From positions 241,675,803 to 241,739,802 of the forward strand of contig OV884059.1 of the NCBI GenBank assembly GCA_930367215.1: a stretch of DNA of 64,000 nucleotides, given 5' to 3'. Source of the stretch: Pollenia angustigena. Lineage: Eukaryota; Arthropoda; Insecta; Diptera; Polleniidae. A program made the position numbers and the translations under genes. This document shows, piece by piece, positions 55,016 to 64,000 of this stretch; positions within the stretch are counted from its first letter, which is position 1; each line of letters opens with the position of its first letter. The notes beneath the pieces are model-generated. The model made no database searches. It saw only the letters and a program-made list of their open reading frames with translations, and was not told the DNA's origin.

Positions 55016-55804
55016 GTCCCAATTTACACTAGGGACATTTCTTGCAGGATATTTTTTGAATTCCCTTTTAATTTTACCTGAAGCGTTTACATATGAAACA
55101 TTAGAAGTCAGACGGAAATTAATACTTGTATGTAAACTACAAAAAGTAAGAAAGAGAAATGAAAAATGTCCAGTACAGATAGTCATGTACTAAACACTCT
55201 ACCTTTTCGCCCCTCGCCATCAATTTTCGTCTGTACAGCGAGAAATGTCCTTATAGCCTTTTTACACTGATCAACATCTAACATCTACCATCAATTTCCC
55301 ACCATTTGCGAAGATGTTAACATCTTTCCATAAGAAATACATAGGGCTAAAAAACAACATCTTTCAACATCTTTAAAAGATGTTCCTATCTCATTTTATT
55401 CCACTCTACATCTTTCGATTATTTTAGTGTCATCACTATAAAAGTGTTAATAAGTTCTATTATTATTGTGGCATCACTGACAAAATGGAAGTTGCTTTGA
55501 AAACAGCGTTACCATTTGTCAAGTTTTATATCTTAATGCAATGTTTTTTTGTTAAGTATTTTTTATATTTTTAAACAAATTGAACTTCAAATACATTTTT
55601 GAGTTTTCTTTTAAATGTTGGCACTTTTGTGAGAAAAAAACATTTTTAATTTAATAATTTTTTTTTTCAAATATGGTGACATTTTTGTTTGATGGCAGAT
55701 GTTAGATGTGAGCAATGTAAACGAGTGTTTCACATTTTCTACATCTTTGATGGCAGATGTTAGATGTTGATCAGTGTAAAAACCCTATTAGTGTAAATTG
55801 GGAC
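55016..55804. mobile_element. MITE B, TA target, hosting MITE C
   Basis: GTCCCAATTTACACTAGGGA at the left end matches the inverse of GTCCCAATTTACACTAA at the right end, and GACATTTCT follows on both sides once MITE C is removed. TA flanks it (55014-55015 and 55805-55806). Net length is about 260 bp. Confidence 0.65.
55256..55785. mobile_element. MITE C nested in MITE B, TA target
   Basis: The ends are GCCTTTTTACACTGATCAAC and, inward from the right, GGGTTTTTACACTGATCAAC, followed on both sides by ATCTAACATCT. TA is present at 55254-55255 and 55786-55787. AACATCTTT words repeat internally. The insertion cuts the right terminal region of MITE B. Confidence 0.7.
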
Positions 55805-55818
55805 TAATGGGTTTTTAA

Positions 55819-56544
55819 CAGGGATCGCAAATAACAGTTATATTGGAATTTTAAAACAAAAAAAGCTCATAGAAGTAAATGTTGAAAAACTTATTCAAGT
55901 ATACCATATTGTTCCTTATGCACTTGTCAATGATAAAATATATTGATTTTTATAATATTGATTTTTATATAAAAATCAAAAAATAACAGTTATTTTTTGA
56001 TTTTTATTTTTTTGAACAAAAAATAACTGTTATTTTTTGATTTTTATTTTTTCGATCAAAAATAACAGTTATTTTTTTATTTTTATTTTTTTGAGCAAAA
56101 ATAACAGTTATTTTTTGATTTTTATTTTTTCGAGCAAAAATAAAAGTTATTCTCTAAATAAATGTACGTGATTTAATAATTTAGTTGACTTGAAATTTTT
56201 ATTTTAGTGTTTAATTATCATTGGAATTCCTTATGCACATTAAAATAATTATTAAAGTCATCTAAATTATTAAAACACGTAAATTTATTAAAAGAATAAC
56301 TTTTATGTTTGCTCGAAAAAATAAAAATCTAAAAATAACTGTTAAATTTGTTCAAAAAAATAAAAATCAAAAAATAACTGTTAGTTTTGATCGAAAAAAT
56401 AAAAATCAAAAAATAACTGTTATTTTTGTTCAAAAAAATAAAAATCAAAAAATAACTGTTATTTTTGCTCAAAAAAATAAAAATCAAAAAATAACTGTTT
56501 TCATCTGACTTTTATGAAAAAAGGCATAACTGTTACGGTCCCTG
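55819..56544. mobile_element. Foldback hAT-like element with minisatellite arms
   Basis: GTTTTTAA is duplicated exactly at 55811-55818 and 56545-56552. The termini are CAGGGATCGCAAATAACAG and, inward from the right, CAGGGACCGTAACAG. Each arm is a tandem array of a roughly 40-bp unit containing AAATAACAGTTATTTTTTG and ATTTTTATTTTTT with GATC or GAGC variants, about four units per arm and inverted with respect to each other. No transposase is encoded. The right arm happens to be open for 67 codons, which merely reflects the 42-bp period. Confidence 0.8.
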
Positions 56545-56552
56545 GTTTTTAA

Positions 56553-57430
56553 ACGCGTTTAAGCAAAATGTTCTTACATTAGAGACGATTAAGATGACAG
56601 ATTATTAAGAAAAAAACCCAACAAACAAATTTATATTTCCTTTAAGTATTAAAAATGGATAAAAATACTTTATAAAGTTATCAGAAGATTATTTAAAACA
56701 TATTAATGATAAAATTGTAAAAATTTATGAATTATTTGAGAAAAAAAAAATAAAACGCTAAGCAGAGTTAAAGAATCCAAGTGTGAGCATAGTATAAGCC
56801 ATGAATTTGTTTTGAGACTCCTACACAAATTACAATTGTTATTTGGAAAGACTATTTCAATGTGGTTTTCCATGTAATATAAATTAGTTTTTGAAAAATA
56901 TATAGCTATAAGGATATGTCCGGTACGTACCATTTTAAAGAACTCTTTATGTGCATGTTATTCCAACTGTTAATGTCTGTGTTGAAAGAGTTATTTTTAA
57001 TAATTAACTCCACTAAAACTCGCTTTCAAAATTGAGTGCAGTATAAACTTCTTGGCACATTATTACGAGCTATACATTATATGATATGTTGAATAAACTG
57101 AATCGTACACATTGTTTTCCAAAAAAACAGTAAGAATGCCTTACCGGTGAAGTGTATAGCATTTTAGATATATATCCAATATTTATTTAATACTAACCAC
57201 AAGAAATCGTTTTGCTGCTTTAGTTAGACTATTGTAAACTATTGAACCTTTTTTGTGTTCACCAAACATTTTAATTAATAAAATATGTATCAACGCGACT
57301 TTTTCCCATTTTTGGCAAATTTTAGCAAATAGGAAGACATTTATTTTTTAGGATTTATAAAAAATATTTTTAAAAAAAGGCTTTGGCGATTTTGAACAAT
57401 CAATTTGTCAAAAAAGATCAAAATAAATCC
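56553..57430. other. Non-coding interior of the hAT nest
   Basis: A+T-rich DNA with no recognisable gene. It presumably belongs to the interior of the nested elements at 54240 and 54761. Confidence 0.35.
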
Positions 57431-57545
57431 GACAACCCTGGCTGCTATTCACAATTTTACATGAGCGTTGCCAGTTGTTCTTAATATAAAACCCGCCAAA
57501 TGCAAATTTTTTATTTGAGCAGAAAATTGTAAACATATTTATTTC

Positions 57546-57734
57546 CAAAAAGTAATTTCAATTTTTGGGAATACAAAATTTTAATTTCAAAAGATTTTGT
57601 TATTCGTGCTTAATTCCCAGTTTTTATTATTGATAAAAACACTTGAAATTTATTGTTGATGGGATAAGCTATTCCTATGCATTTCACTGGTTGCTTAGGC
57701 CAGATCATCAGGAAACTTCATCCATAAAGGTTTT
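57546..57734. repeat. 189-bp direct repeat, first copy
   Basis: It appears identical to 58015-58203, beginning CAAAAAGTAATTTCAATTTT and ending CTTCATCCATAAAGGTTTT, 469 bp apart. The near identity implies a recent duplication. It could be a tandem duplication of 469 bp cut short, or short terminal repeats of an unknown element. Confidence 0.7.
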
Positions 57735-58014
57735 AGACAAACTAAAGATATTAAACCAAATAAAACTGTTAAACGTATAAGAATTATAGCAACAGTTCTA
57801 CTTGTAACAATATCAAAGTTTAAACAAAACACATCAACAATAAACAACAGTGGGTTCATCTCATCTTACATTTCCCCACTACAATAAGTTGAAATTCTCT
57901 CAACATTAATTGTAGTTGTAAGTAGGTTAAGAAAAACAAAATGAAAAAAACAACAACTTACAAAAGATGTTGTCAATTAAGTGTTTTTTAGGCCGTGCAC
58001 TGCCTGTTTATTAT

Positions 58015-58203
58015 CAAAAAGTAATTTCAATTTTTGGGAATACAAAATTTTAATTTCAAAAGATTTTGTTATTCGTGCTTAATTCCCAGTTTTTATTATT
58101 GATAAAAACACTTGAAATTTATTGTTGATGGGATAAGCTATTCCTATGCATTTCACTGGTTGCTTAGGCCAGATCATCAGGAAACTTCATCCATAAAGGT
58201 TTT
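58015..58203. repeat. 189-bp direct repeat, second copy
   Basis: Second copy of the repeat at 57546-57734. It is followed immediately by a T-run rather than by the sequence found after the first copy (TTTTAGACAAAC), so the repeat unit ends here. Confidence 0.7.
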
Positions 58204-59022
58204 TTTTTTTTTTCATATTTATTTCATTTATTTTTTAAATTAGACCTTAAAATAAATAACCAAATTCAATATTCGACAACTTTATTAATTAAAGCTTAGT
58301 CAAGTTTTAGAGCACGAAATTATTCGGGAAAGCCCATTTTAATGTAGATATAACTTAAGCATTCGTATATGAATGATGCCCGTAATTTTTAAAAAAGAAA
58401 GCTGGTCGTGTTCGTACCTAACAGTTATCTTTACCTATTTCAACAATTATTTAGCATAGATGTTTTATCCTTCAGTTTTCATTAAAAAATGACAGCTTTT
58501 ACACTATTAATTACTATGCACTGCTAGATTTCTTTTTGTAGAAATTACAGGCAAAAGACTGGTAAAATAAAAAAAAATTAGTTTATAAGAAACTATTTTT
58601 GAATTTTAATAGCTTTTATTTAACTTGTAATGTATGTTTGTGGGTAAAATCTTGCAACTCAAATTTAAAGCAGATTACTCGAACCGATTTAGCTGACATT
58701 TTATAACATATGTTCAGTTTGGATGACAATGCATGGTTAACTGTGTAAAGTTATTATACATCCAACATGTAAAACACCCAAGATGGCGGACTTATTATTT
58801 TAAATGCATTCCAACAATATGAGTATCAAATGGGAGGGCTTGCTGAGTGACTCTTAATCTTCAATATGGGTATCAACTGAAATGACTTACGGAGAATACG
58901 AATGCGAGTTAAAAGTAATCAAATATTTAAAAAAACATATTTTATTTAAATGCTCTGAAAAGAAAATATAAATAATGTTACTTAAAAACTTTTAATATCA
59001 ACTTAAAACGTCGTTACATAAA
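58204..59022. other. Non-coding interior of the hAT-2 element
   Basis: No gene. A short CACCCAAGATGGCGGACTT segment (58777-58795) stands out as less A+T-rich and may be a LINE scrap. Otherwise nothing is recognised. Confidence 0.35.
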
Positions 59023-59226
59023 TTGTCGCGAGATTCACTTGTGTAGAAGATCAAGTAAATTAAATAACTTGCGACCAATTTAACTTCCAGTTAACAATAT
59101 GTTTTTGTCAGTTATAGCGGATAGTTAATTATAACTGAACTTGCTGAAAATGACGGTTGATGTGATTGATATTAACTACTAAAATTCTCAAACGAAGTAA
59201 ATACGAGTACTCAAATCTCGCGACAA
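59023..59226. repeat. Short inverted repeat pair, TTGTCGCGAGATT
   Basis: TTGTCGCGAGATT at the left is mirrored by AATCTCGCGACAA at the right, separated by about 180 bp. Perfect over 13 bp and rich in CG compared with its surroundings. It may be a MITE, but no target duplication was found. Confidence 0.45.
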
Positions 59227-59471
59227 GCTTTTATATTTAAAAAAAAATTGTGTATTTTATATCATATAAATTGATTAATGACATAATAAGTTCGAAAAAC
59301 AGGCAGTTAAAGTTTTTAAGTAATTATTTCTCTTTAAATAAAGTTACCTAAGCACTTAGAATATGAGATCACCAAACAAGTATGAAAACCGCCACGTTTA
59401 GCAAGAAATCACTACATATGGCAGCCCAGATTGTACTATGAAATTTTCTAAACAATGTGGCAAATTGCCAC

Positions 59472-60194
59472 TGGCAATGTGTTAAAAGAAACAAATATAG
59501 TATACTGGTACAACATAAACATTTTAATAGTATTGTTTCTTTTCAATCAGTTGTTGGGTAAACGAAAAAACAACTCAGAATTTTGCGTTTATTGTTTTCT
59601 ATTTTTGGGTACACTCAAAAAGTTTTACAGTAACTGAATGTAATTTACTAAAATCATTTTCCGTAGAGTTAAAACTTAATAAAAATGTTGTTATTTTATA
59701 ATTAAACTAATTCTTTAACTATTTCTATATGTTTCTCCAAAAAAAAAATATATGTTCAGTTATTTTTTATGCATAAAATAAAACTGAAATACTTAACTGC
59801 AAAGTTATTTTAAATTATTTTATTATATACATACTTATAGGAACATGTGCACATAAATTAAAAAAACACAAATTTTTCGCTGATTTGGTAGGTAATAATG
59901 ACAGATATAAATACTGTTTTAGCTGTTTTAGTATGTAATTTAAATTGAGTTAAAATTAATTGAAAAAACCTTTGAATGTATTTTTTGTAGTTTGTACATT
60001 TTAAATAACAGAAAAATTTATTAATTTTTAAAGAATTTCTCCGTTTTAAAATTAACATTAAAAAATAGCCGCAAAATTCCTTTATTTTAAATGAAATTTC
60101 AGTTTTTCAAACTTAATATTATTTTGAATTTACCTACATAATATTTTGAGTGTAACATCAAACAAATATGCTATACTTGTTTAACACATTGCCA
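59472..60194. mobile_element. Inverted-repeat element with TGGCAATGTGTTAAA ends
   Basis: TGGCAATGTGTTAAA is mirrored exactly by TTTAACACATTGCCA at the right, and (A)ACAAATATAGTATAC resembles the inverse of ATGCTATACTTGTT just inside. No target duplication is readable. It lies within hAT-2. Confidence 0.5.
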
Positions 60195-60430
60195 TATTCA
60201 ATCAATTGTGAATGAATGAACGAAATCCACAAAAGACCGACTGACACAAAAGATAAACTGACCCAAAAGACAAGTGACCTGAAATGAACGACTGAACGAA
60301 GTGAACGAACTCGTTCACTGTTTTGAATTGAACGTTAATGACCGGTCACCTAAATGAACGATTAAGCCCAAGACTAATTCAAACTCATATTCACTCAAAA
60401 GTTTCATTTTATTCATCGTACTCATACTTA

Positions 60431-60783
60431 AGGCTAGATTACACTATTATACTTTGTATTAATACATGTCAAAAACTCAAGTAATATGACAAAGTGTGAT
60501 AGTGTGAATGCAATGTGTCACAAAAATGACAAGTATTATGAAAAATGTTTGACATCCCATACGACTTCATCGTTTTTTGAAAAATTTCTAAACAATAATA
60601 CTTTTCATTGGATCAGGGTTGCATTTTATTTCATGTGTAAGTGTTTATACTTTGTGTGATGGTGTGAACACAAACTGTCATGTTACATTAGATTTTTTGA
60701 CAGTCGCAACAAAACTCATTAGATTTCTATCTCACAAAGTATTATGGAATACGTAAGACTTGTGAGATAGTGTAATCTAGGCT
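60431..60783. mobile_element. MITE with AGGCTAGATTACACTAT ends, TTA target
   Basis: AGGCTAGATTACACTAT at the left corresponds to the inverse of AGCCTAGATTACACTAT at the right. TTA is duplicated at 60428-60430 and 60784-60786. Words such as AAGTGTGATAGTGTGAA recur inside. It sits in the right flank of hAT-1, outside hAT-2. Confidence 0.75.
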
Positions 60784-60916
60784 TTACCAACATTTGTAGT
60801 GTTTGATTTAGAATCTACTCAAGTCAATGTGTATGGGCGAAGCAAAATGCGAGGCTGCCAGATTTGTCCCCGAAATAGCAAAGTGACGATTTGGCAATTA
60901 CAGTTTACTAAAGTAA

Positions 60917-61181
60917 GTGCTGGTTCACACAGGTCAAGTTTGACTCTTCAAGTCTCGAGCTTTTAGGAGAGATGGGTAAAGAGAATGGAAAGGGGTACAT
61001 ACTTGACCGTACCAGTCAGTTTTGTATTTTTCTTTTCTTTTTTTATGCGTAATATAATAAAAAGCTACAAAGTTGAAGGAAAAGAAAACAAAAATTAATT
61101 TTGTGCATGAACGTGAACGCAAGTTCAAAAGAAAATTTAAATAAAACTGTTCAAGTAAACTTGACCTGTGTGAACCAGCAC
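60917..61181. mobile_element. MITE with GTGCTGG ends, TAA target, copy 2
   Basis: GTGCTGGTTCACACAGGTCA and its exact inverse form the ends, with TAA duplicated at 60914-60916 and 61182-61184. It is the second copy of the family at 17795-17936 and is longer because of a different centre (about 130 extra bp between 61000 and 61130). Confidence 0.8.
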
Positions 61182-61517
61182 TAACATGTATGAAGTAGAC
61201 GATTTTTCGGCAAATTTATCTGGCAGCGCTGATTATTAAGTTGTGTGTTTTCTCTGTTGTGTTAAAACGGTAAATGGATGAGATAATGATTTGAATCATT
61301 GTGAGTATTGTAAGTATTTTCTTGAAATTATAAATCAAGCTGAGGTCATTTATGAGTATGCGTATAACGTCGACGTCGCACTCATAAATATTTCTCTTGT
61401 GAGTATGAGTGAATCAGAGTAGTTTAGTTTAAATGATTTCTACGCACTTATACTTACAATTGCATGAGTCAGTATGAGTAGCGAAAAAACGATTCATTGC
61501 TGATCTCTGGTGTAGAA

Positions 61518-61710
61518 GGTCAACAATTCGAGGTAGTGGATATGTATCGGTGGTAGTAATGGCATTTAAGCGACGATAATCAACACATAATCTTATTAAA
61601 CCGTCTTTTTTGGGTACTAAGACAACCGGAAATGCCCACGGGGATTCCATCTCCTCTATCACGCCCTTTTTCAGCATACTCTCAAGTTCTTTTTTTAATA
61701 AAATGTTCAT
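61518..61710 (-). pseudogene. Ty3/Gypsy reverse transcriptase, N-terminal part
   Basis: LKKELESMLKKGVIEEMESP, WAFPVVLVPKKDGLIRLCVD and YRRLNAITTTDTYPLPRIVD form the start of a Ty3/Gypsy reverse transcriptase. It breaks at the hAT-1 target site after LLH and resumes at 54129 on the other side of the insertion. Confidence 0.82.
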
Positions 61711-61945
61711 ATTTGGTGAAATTCTGTATGGTGGATTTGAAATCGGGTCATGTGAACCTGTTTTTATGTAGTGTTCTACATGCGGAATTTGTATTTCAGT
61801 ATCCTCAAATATTTCTTTTTCAGAAATTATAAGATTTTCTAAAATTTTCCTCTCATTGCTTAATCAATGTGGAGCCTCATGCGGCTGTAGTTTTACATGA
61901 ACTGAATTTAGTTCTATTGGCTTAAAGATTTCATCGTAATATTCA

Positions 61946-62660
61946 TTATATCTTGATCTTTTTAAAGGCGGAAACAACTCTGAATTTTTTTGGGCAATCT
62001 ATGCTTTCGGGAATGGAGCTACCAAAAATATTTTTAATACCATTAGGCGAGTGCTCATTATTTCCTTTTTCGAACCAAGATAAGAAATCCTTTACCTCAT
62101 TTGGCATAACATTCTCTGAGACCGTTATATTATTCAGAATTTGTGGCTGGCTTACTTCAAATTCAAAGTTTTTAAATGGTTCATCTTTAAAATGCCATGT
62201 GCGTCGTGCTAAGTCCAGAACAATGCCATTTTCCTCAAGGAAGTCTATACCAATTAAAGTTATGTTTGATGTAGCTTTTGGTAGGCATATAAAATTAATT
62301 TTCTTAAAACGATTGCCAATAATAATGTCGACTGTAGCAGAGCGAACAATTTCATTATGAGGGACTCCGTCAGATAAAATAATTTCGGCACATACTTTTT
62401 GAAAAATAACACGTTTTTGGATTAACTTTTGATAAAGATAAAATCCTGCTACACTAGTTCTAGCTGCAGTGTCAAAATATGCTTTTCCATTCAAGCCTGA
62501 AACGTTTATTTTTACAATTGGTACATTTCGTCCTACTAATGATGCATGAAGTGAGTGTAAATCTAGTTTTTCTTCTTCGCCATTTATAATAACTTTGTTA
62601 CAAGATGGGCAGTTTGAGCGGTAATATCCTGCTGCTCCACATCCGTAACAATTCAGTCGT
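61946..62660 (-). pseudogene. Ty3/Gypsy zinc knuckle and aspartic protease
   Basis: About 62600-62650 reads NCYGCGAAGYYRSNCPSC, a CCHC-like knuckle with Tyr where His is usual. Downstream, GKAYFDTAARTSVAGFYLYQ carries the protease active-site Asp in DTA context, and ATSNITLIGIDFLEENGIVL is the second conserved protease block. The open part runs 62494-61946. Confidence 0.75.
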
Positions 62661-62879
62661 GTTTCCGGTTCTTTTGCGTGTTTATGTTTTTCAGCCTCAA
62701 TTTTCTTATGTTTTTTCTTTTTGCAGTAGGTGCATTTTAAACTAGGTTTTGTGGGATTTTCAACAGGGTTTTCCCTTTGTATGCTTTCCTGTTTGTTCTC
62801 TAAAATAAAATAATCAACATCTCTTGCTTTCGTTATTAGGTCTTGAAAATTAGAAATGCTATCTCGAGATATTTTCTCT

Positions 62880-63500
62880 CTTTATTGAATATTTAGATGG
62901 CCAAATATCATATTGAGCATTGTTGCCTCTGAGAGTTTTTCAGATAATTGTGTTCACAAACTTCGTTTTCTACTTATGAAACTATCAATAGACTCAAAAA
63001 ATTTTTTTTTCCTGAAAAATTTCAGGTTTTGGTGGGGCAAAAGCTATTCGCAATAGCTCAACTGCATCATCAAAAGTACTGGCCTCATTTTTTACACCTT
63101 GCCACCATGAAGAGGCGTAGCCCTCTAAAATTAGTGGGAGACTAGTTAGTGCATAAGAATCGGAAATATTTTCTGCTTGTTTGTAAACCAGTATTGTAGC
63201 TAGAAAATCTTAAATTTTTGTGGAGTTACGACCACGATTAAATCTTGCAGTACAACTACTAAATATGGACTTTACATCCTGTCTAACAGTTAGGTCACCT
63301 AAAAGTTCCCTAAACTGACTATCAGTAAGAACCATGTTAACTGGAGCTTGTGACTGATTAGAGCTTAAGGCTGAAAGATTACTATGCGCTGCTTGAATTT
63401 CATTGCCATTCTGATTTTGAGTTTGAGCACTATTAAGTGCATGACGGGAGTTATTTGGGCTATCTTTGCCAGTAGGTATGTTGCTGGGACTCCGTCTCAT
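62880..63500 (-). pseudogene. Ty3/Gypsy gag
   Basis: Met at 63500 opens MRRSPSNIPTGKDSPNNSRH, Asn/Ser/Gln-rich, then VLTDSQFRELLGDL. After a stop near 63210 it continues in other frames with YALTSLPLILEGYASSWWQG and FDDAVELLRIAFAPPKPEIF, the hydrophobic core of Ty3-type capsids (the WWQG and LRIAFAP region). Broken by frameshifts. Confidence 0.65.
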
Positions 63501-63638
63501 TTTGTACGAATTTCCAAATGATCGAAACAATATAGAAAACCCTGATTTCAAACAAGATTGAAAGTACTTTTCTTTTCCAAGGGTAAGCGCAAAAGAGAAA
63601 TTAGATTTATTCAATAAGTCAAACGACAACGGGGTGAG

Positions 63639-63954
63639 CAAGGCGAATTTAACAAGGTAAGTGCAACTCTACAACTACAAAAAGCCCCATGAATTTTTTT
63701 AATAGGCGGCTGTCAAAAATGCTGTGAAGGCAAAAATTGATTGAAAAACAAAATAAAAATTTTGGTTGGGTAATTAAAGAGATTATTAAATTCACTTTAA
63801 TTATTCGCAGTTTTTCTAAGAATTTTTTTCGGTTATTTTGGCGCAAAACATAAACAAAATTATATTTTGACATTTCCCTATTTTTTTTTAATTCGCCGTG
63901 GAGACAGCTGATGAACGGCTGACGAGTTGAGTTTACCTTGTTGAATTCGCCTTG
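63639..63954. mobile_element. MITE with CAAGGCGAATT ends and perfect 8-bp duplication
   Basis: GGGGTGAG occurs at 63631-63638 and 63955-63962. The termini CAAGGCGAATTTAACAAGGT and, inward from the right, CAAGGCGAATTCAACAAGGT match at 19 of 20 positions, and both continue AA. The duplication of 8 bp suggests a hAT- or P-type mobiliser, though the CAAGG end is unusual for hAT. It lies in the leader upstream of the Ty3 gag start. Related copies lie at 29705-29907, 30387 and 34562. Confidence 0.82.
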
Positions 63955-64000
63955 GGGGTGAGAATATCCAATACAACAATAACAACACTGCTGACGCTTA

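Larger units (their letters stand above)
54761..57440. mobile_element. Possible hAT-like element nested in hAT-2
   Basis: CAGGGTTGTC at 54761-54770 is mirrored exactly at 57431-57440, and both sides contain GGCGATTTTG words. The 8-bp flanks AATACGAT and GCTGCTAT agree poorly, so the pairing is uncertain. It would enclose MITEs A-C and the foldback element. Confidence 0.45.
54240..60376. mobile_element. hAT-like element hAT-2 nested in hAT-1
   Basis: ATTCAAAG (54232-54239) and ATTCAAAC (60377-60384) form an 8-bp duplication with one change. The termini are TAGAGTTGTGTCGGTC and, inward from the right, TAGTCTTGGGCTTAAT. Both subterminal regions are dense in GAACG/CGTTC words (54245-54345 and 60215-60365), which look like transposase-binding clusters. 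No transposase coding is seen. It hosts several further elements. Confidence 0.65.
54138..61509. mobile_element. hAT-like element hAT-1 inserted in the Ty3 RT gene
   Basis: GTGTAGAA is duplicated exactly at 54130-54137 and 61510-61517. The 16-bp terminal inverted repeat is CAGAGATCAGCAATGA. Joining the flanks restores continuous Ty3 reverse transcriptase sequence. CAGAGA-type ends and 8-bp duplications are hAT hallmarks. Apart from nested elements, its own sequence is about 1.2 kb of ACTCATACTT-rich DNA without transposase. Confidence 0.85.
51610..64000 (-). mobile_element. Ty3/Gypsy retrotransposon relic, split by insertions
   Basis: On the minus strand the order is gag (63500-62880), zinc knuckle and protease (about 62660-61946), reverse transcriptase start (61710-61518), a 7.37-kb insertion, then reverse transcriptase end, RNase H, integrase and its C-terminal GPY/F-like domain (54129-51840). 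The 5' LTR would lie beyond 64000, and the 3' LTR is not recognised. All frames carry stops or shifts. It lies upstream of Dlic. Confidence 0.8.

Noticed and set aside
56305..56508. Repetitive 67-codon open frame with KNKNQKITV repeats
   Set aside because: It is the 42-bp minisatellite of the foldback arm. A period divisible by three with no stop keeps the frame open by chance, and no start context or homologue supports a protein.
1..64000. CRISPR arrays, operons, ribosome binding sites or prophage
   Set aside because: The presence of introns, LINEs, Helitrons and animal gene families shows nuclear insect DNA, and no direct-repeat/spacer pattern of CRISPR type was seen.

Overview
The window is A+T-rich, intron-containing nuclear DNA from an insect, most likely a higher fly (Schizophora, perhaps a calyptrate such as a blowfly or house fly). 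This rests on the two host genes, on fly-type mobile elements (rosa-like DD41D mariner, LOA and CR1 LINEs, Helitrons, hAT and TWA-target MITEs), and on the dispersed CAAGTAAGA...GACGGACAG repeats seen in fly genomes. The species cannot be named from sequence alone.

Two host genes are recognisable. Dlic, the dynein light intermediate chain gene, lies on the minus strand from 48863 down to 21060 in seven coding exons. The joined exons encode 489 residues and every splice phase closes. Its introns are 8.8, 3.7 and 13.7 kb plus three short ones, and the long ones are packed with transposons. An ARMC2-like armadillo-repeat gene with nine coding exons lies on the plus strand at 43979-47396, entirely inside Dlic intron 1. 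Dlic serves retrograde microtubule transport. The ARMC2 family is linked to sperm flagella and axonemes.

Layout. 1-20 kb is a graveyard of transposons: a hAT-like element (976-4247) containing a Helitron that contains three MITEs, a LOA 5' fragment, SINE-like sequences, a deleted mariner, a Tc1-like element broken by two MITEs, and a second, clean copy of the same Helitron in inverted orientation (18283-19255). 21-49 kb is the Dlic locus. Its last intron carries a full-length but mutated LOA LINE (21612-26724) with an 11-bp target duplication and a CR1 LINE (about 28.7-33.6 kb), both antisense to Dlic. Intron 3 carries Helitron helicase debris. Intron 1 carries a giant palindrome (40079-42975) and the nested ARMC2 gene. 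49.7-50.9 kb is an element with a 10-bp target duplication. 51.6-64 kb is a minus-strand Ty3/Gypsy gag-pol relic split inside reverse transcriptase by a hAT-like insertion (54138-61509), which is itself the outer shell of a nest at least four levels deep. Inside the nest is a foldback hAT-like element whose arms are inverted 42-bp minisatellites (55819-56544).

All transposon coding regions show frameshifts, stops or deletions, so none looks autonomous as it stands. The strongest evidence is positional: target-site duplications, termini and empty-site comparisons read directly from the sequence. Family names rest on motif recognition and remain to be confirmed by database search.
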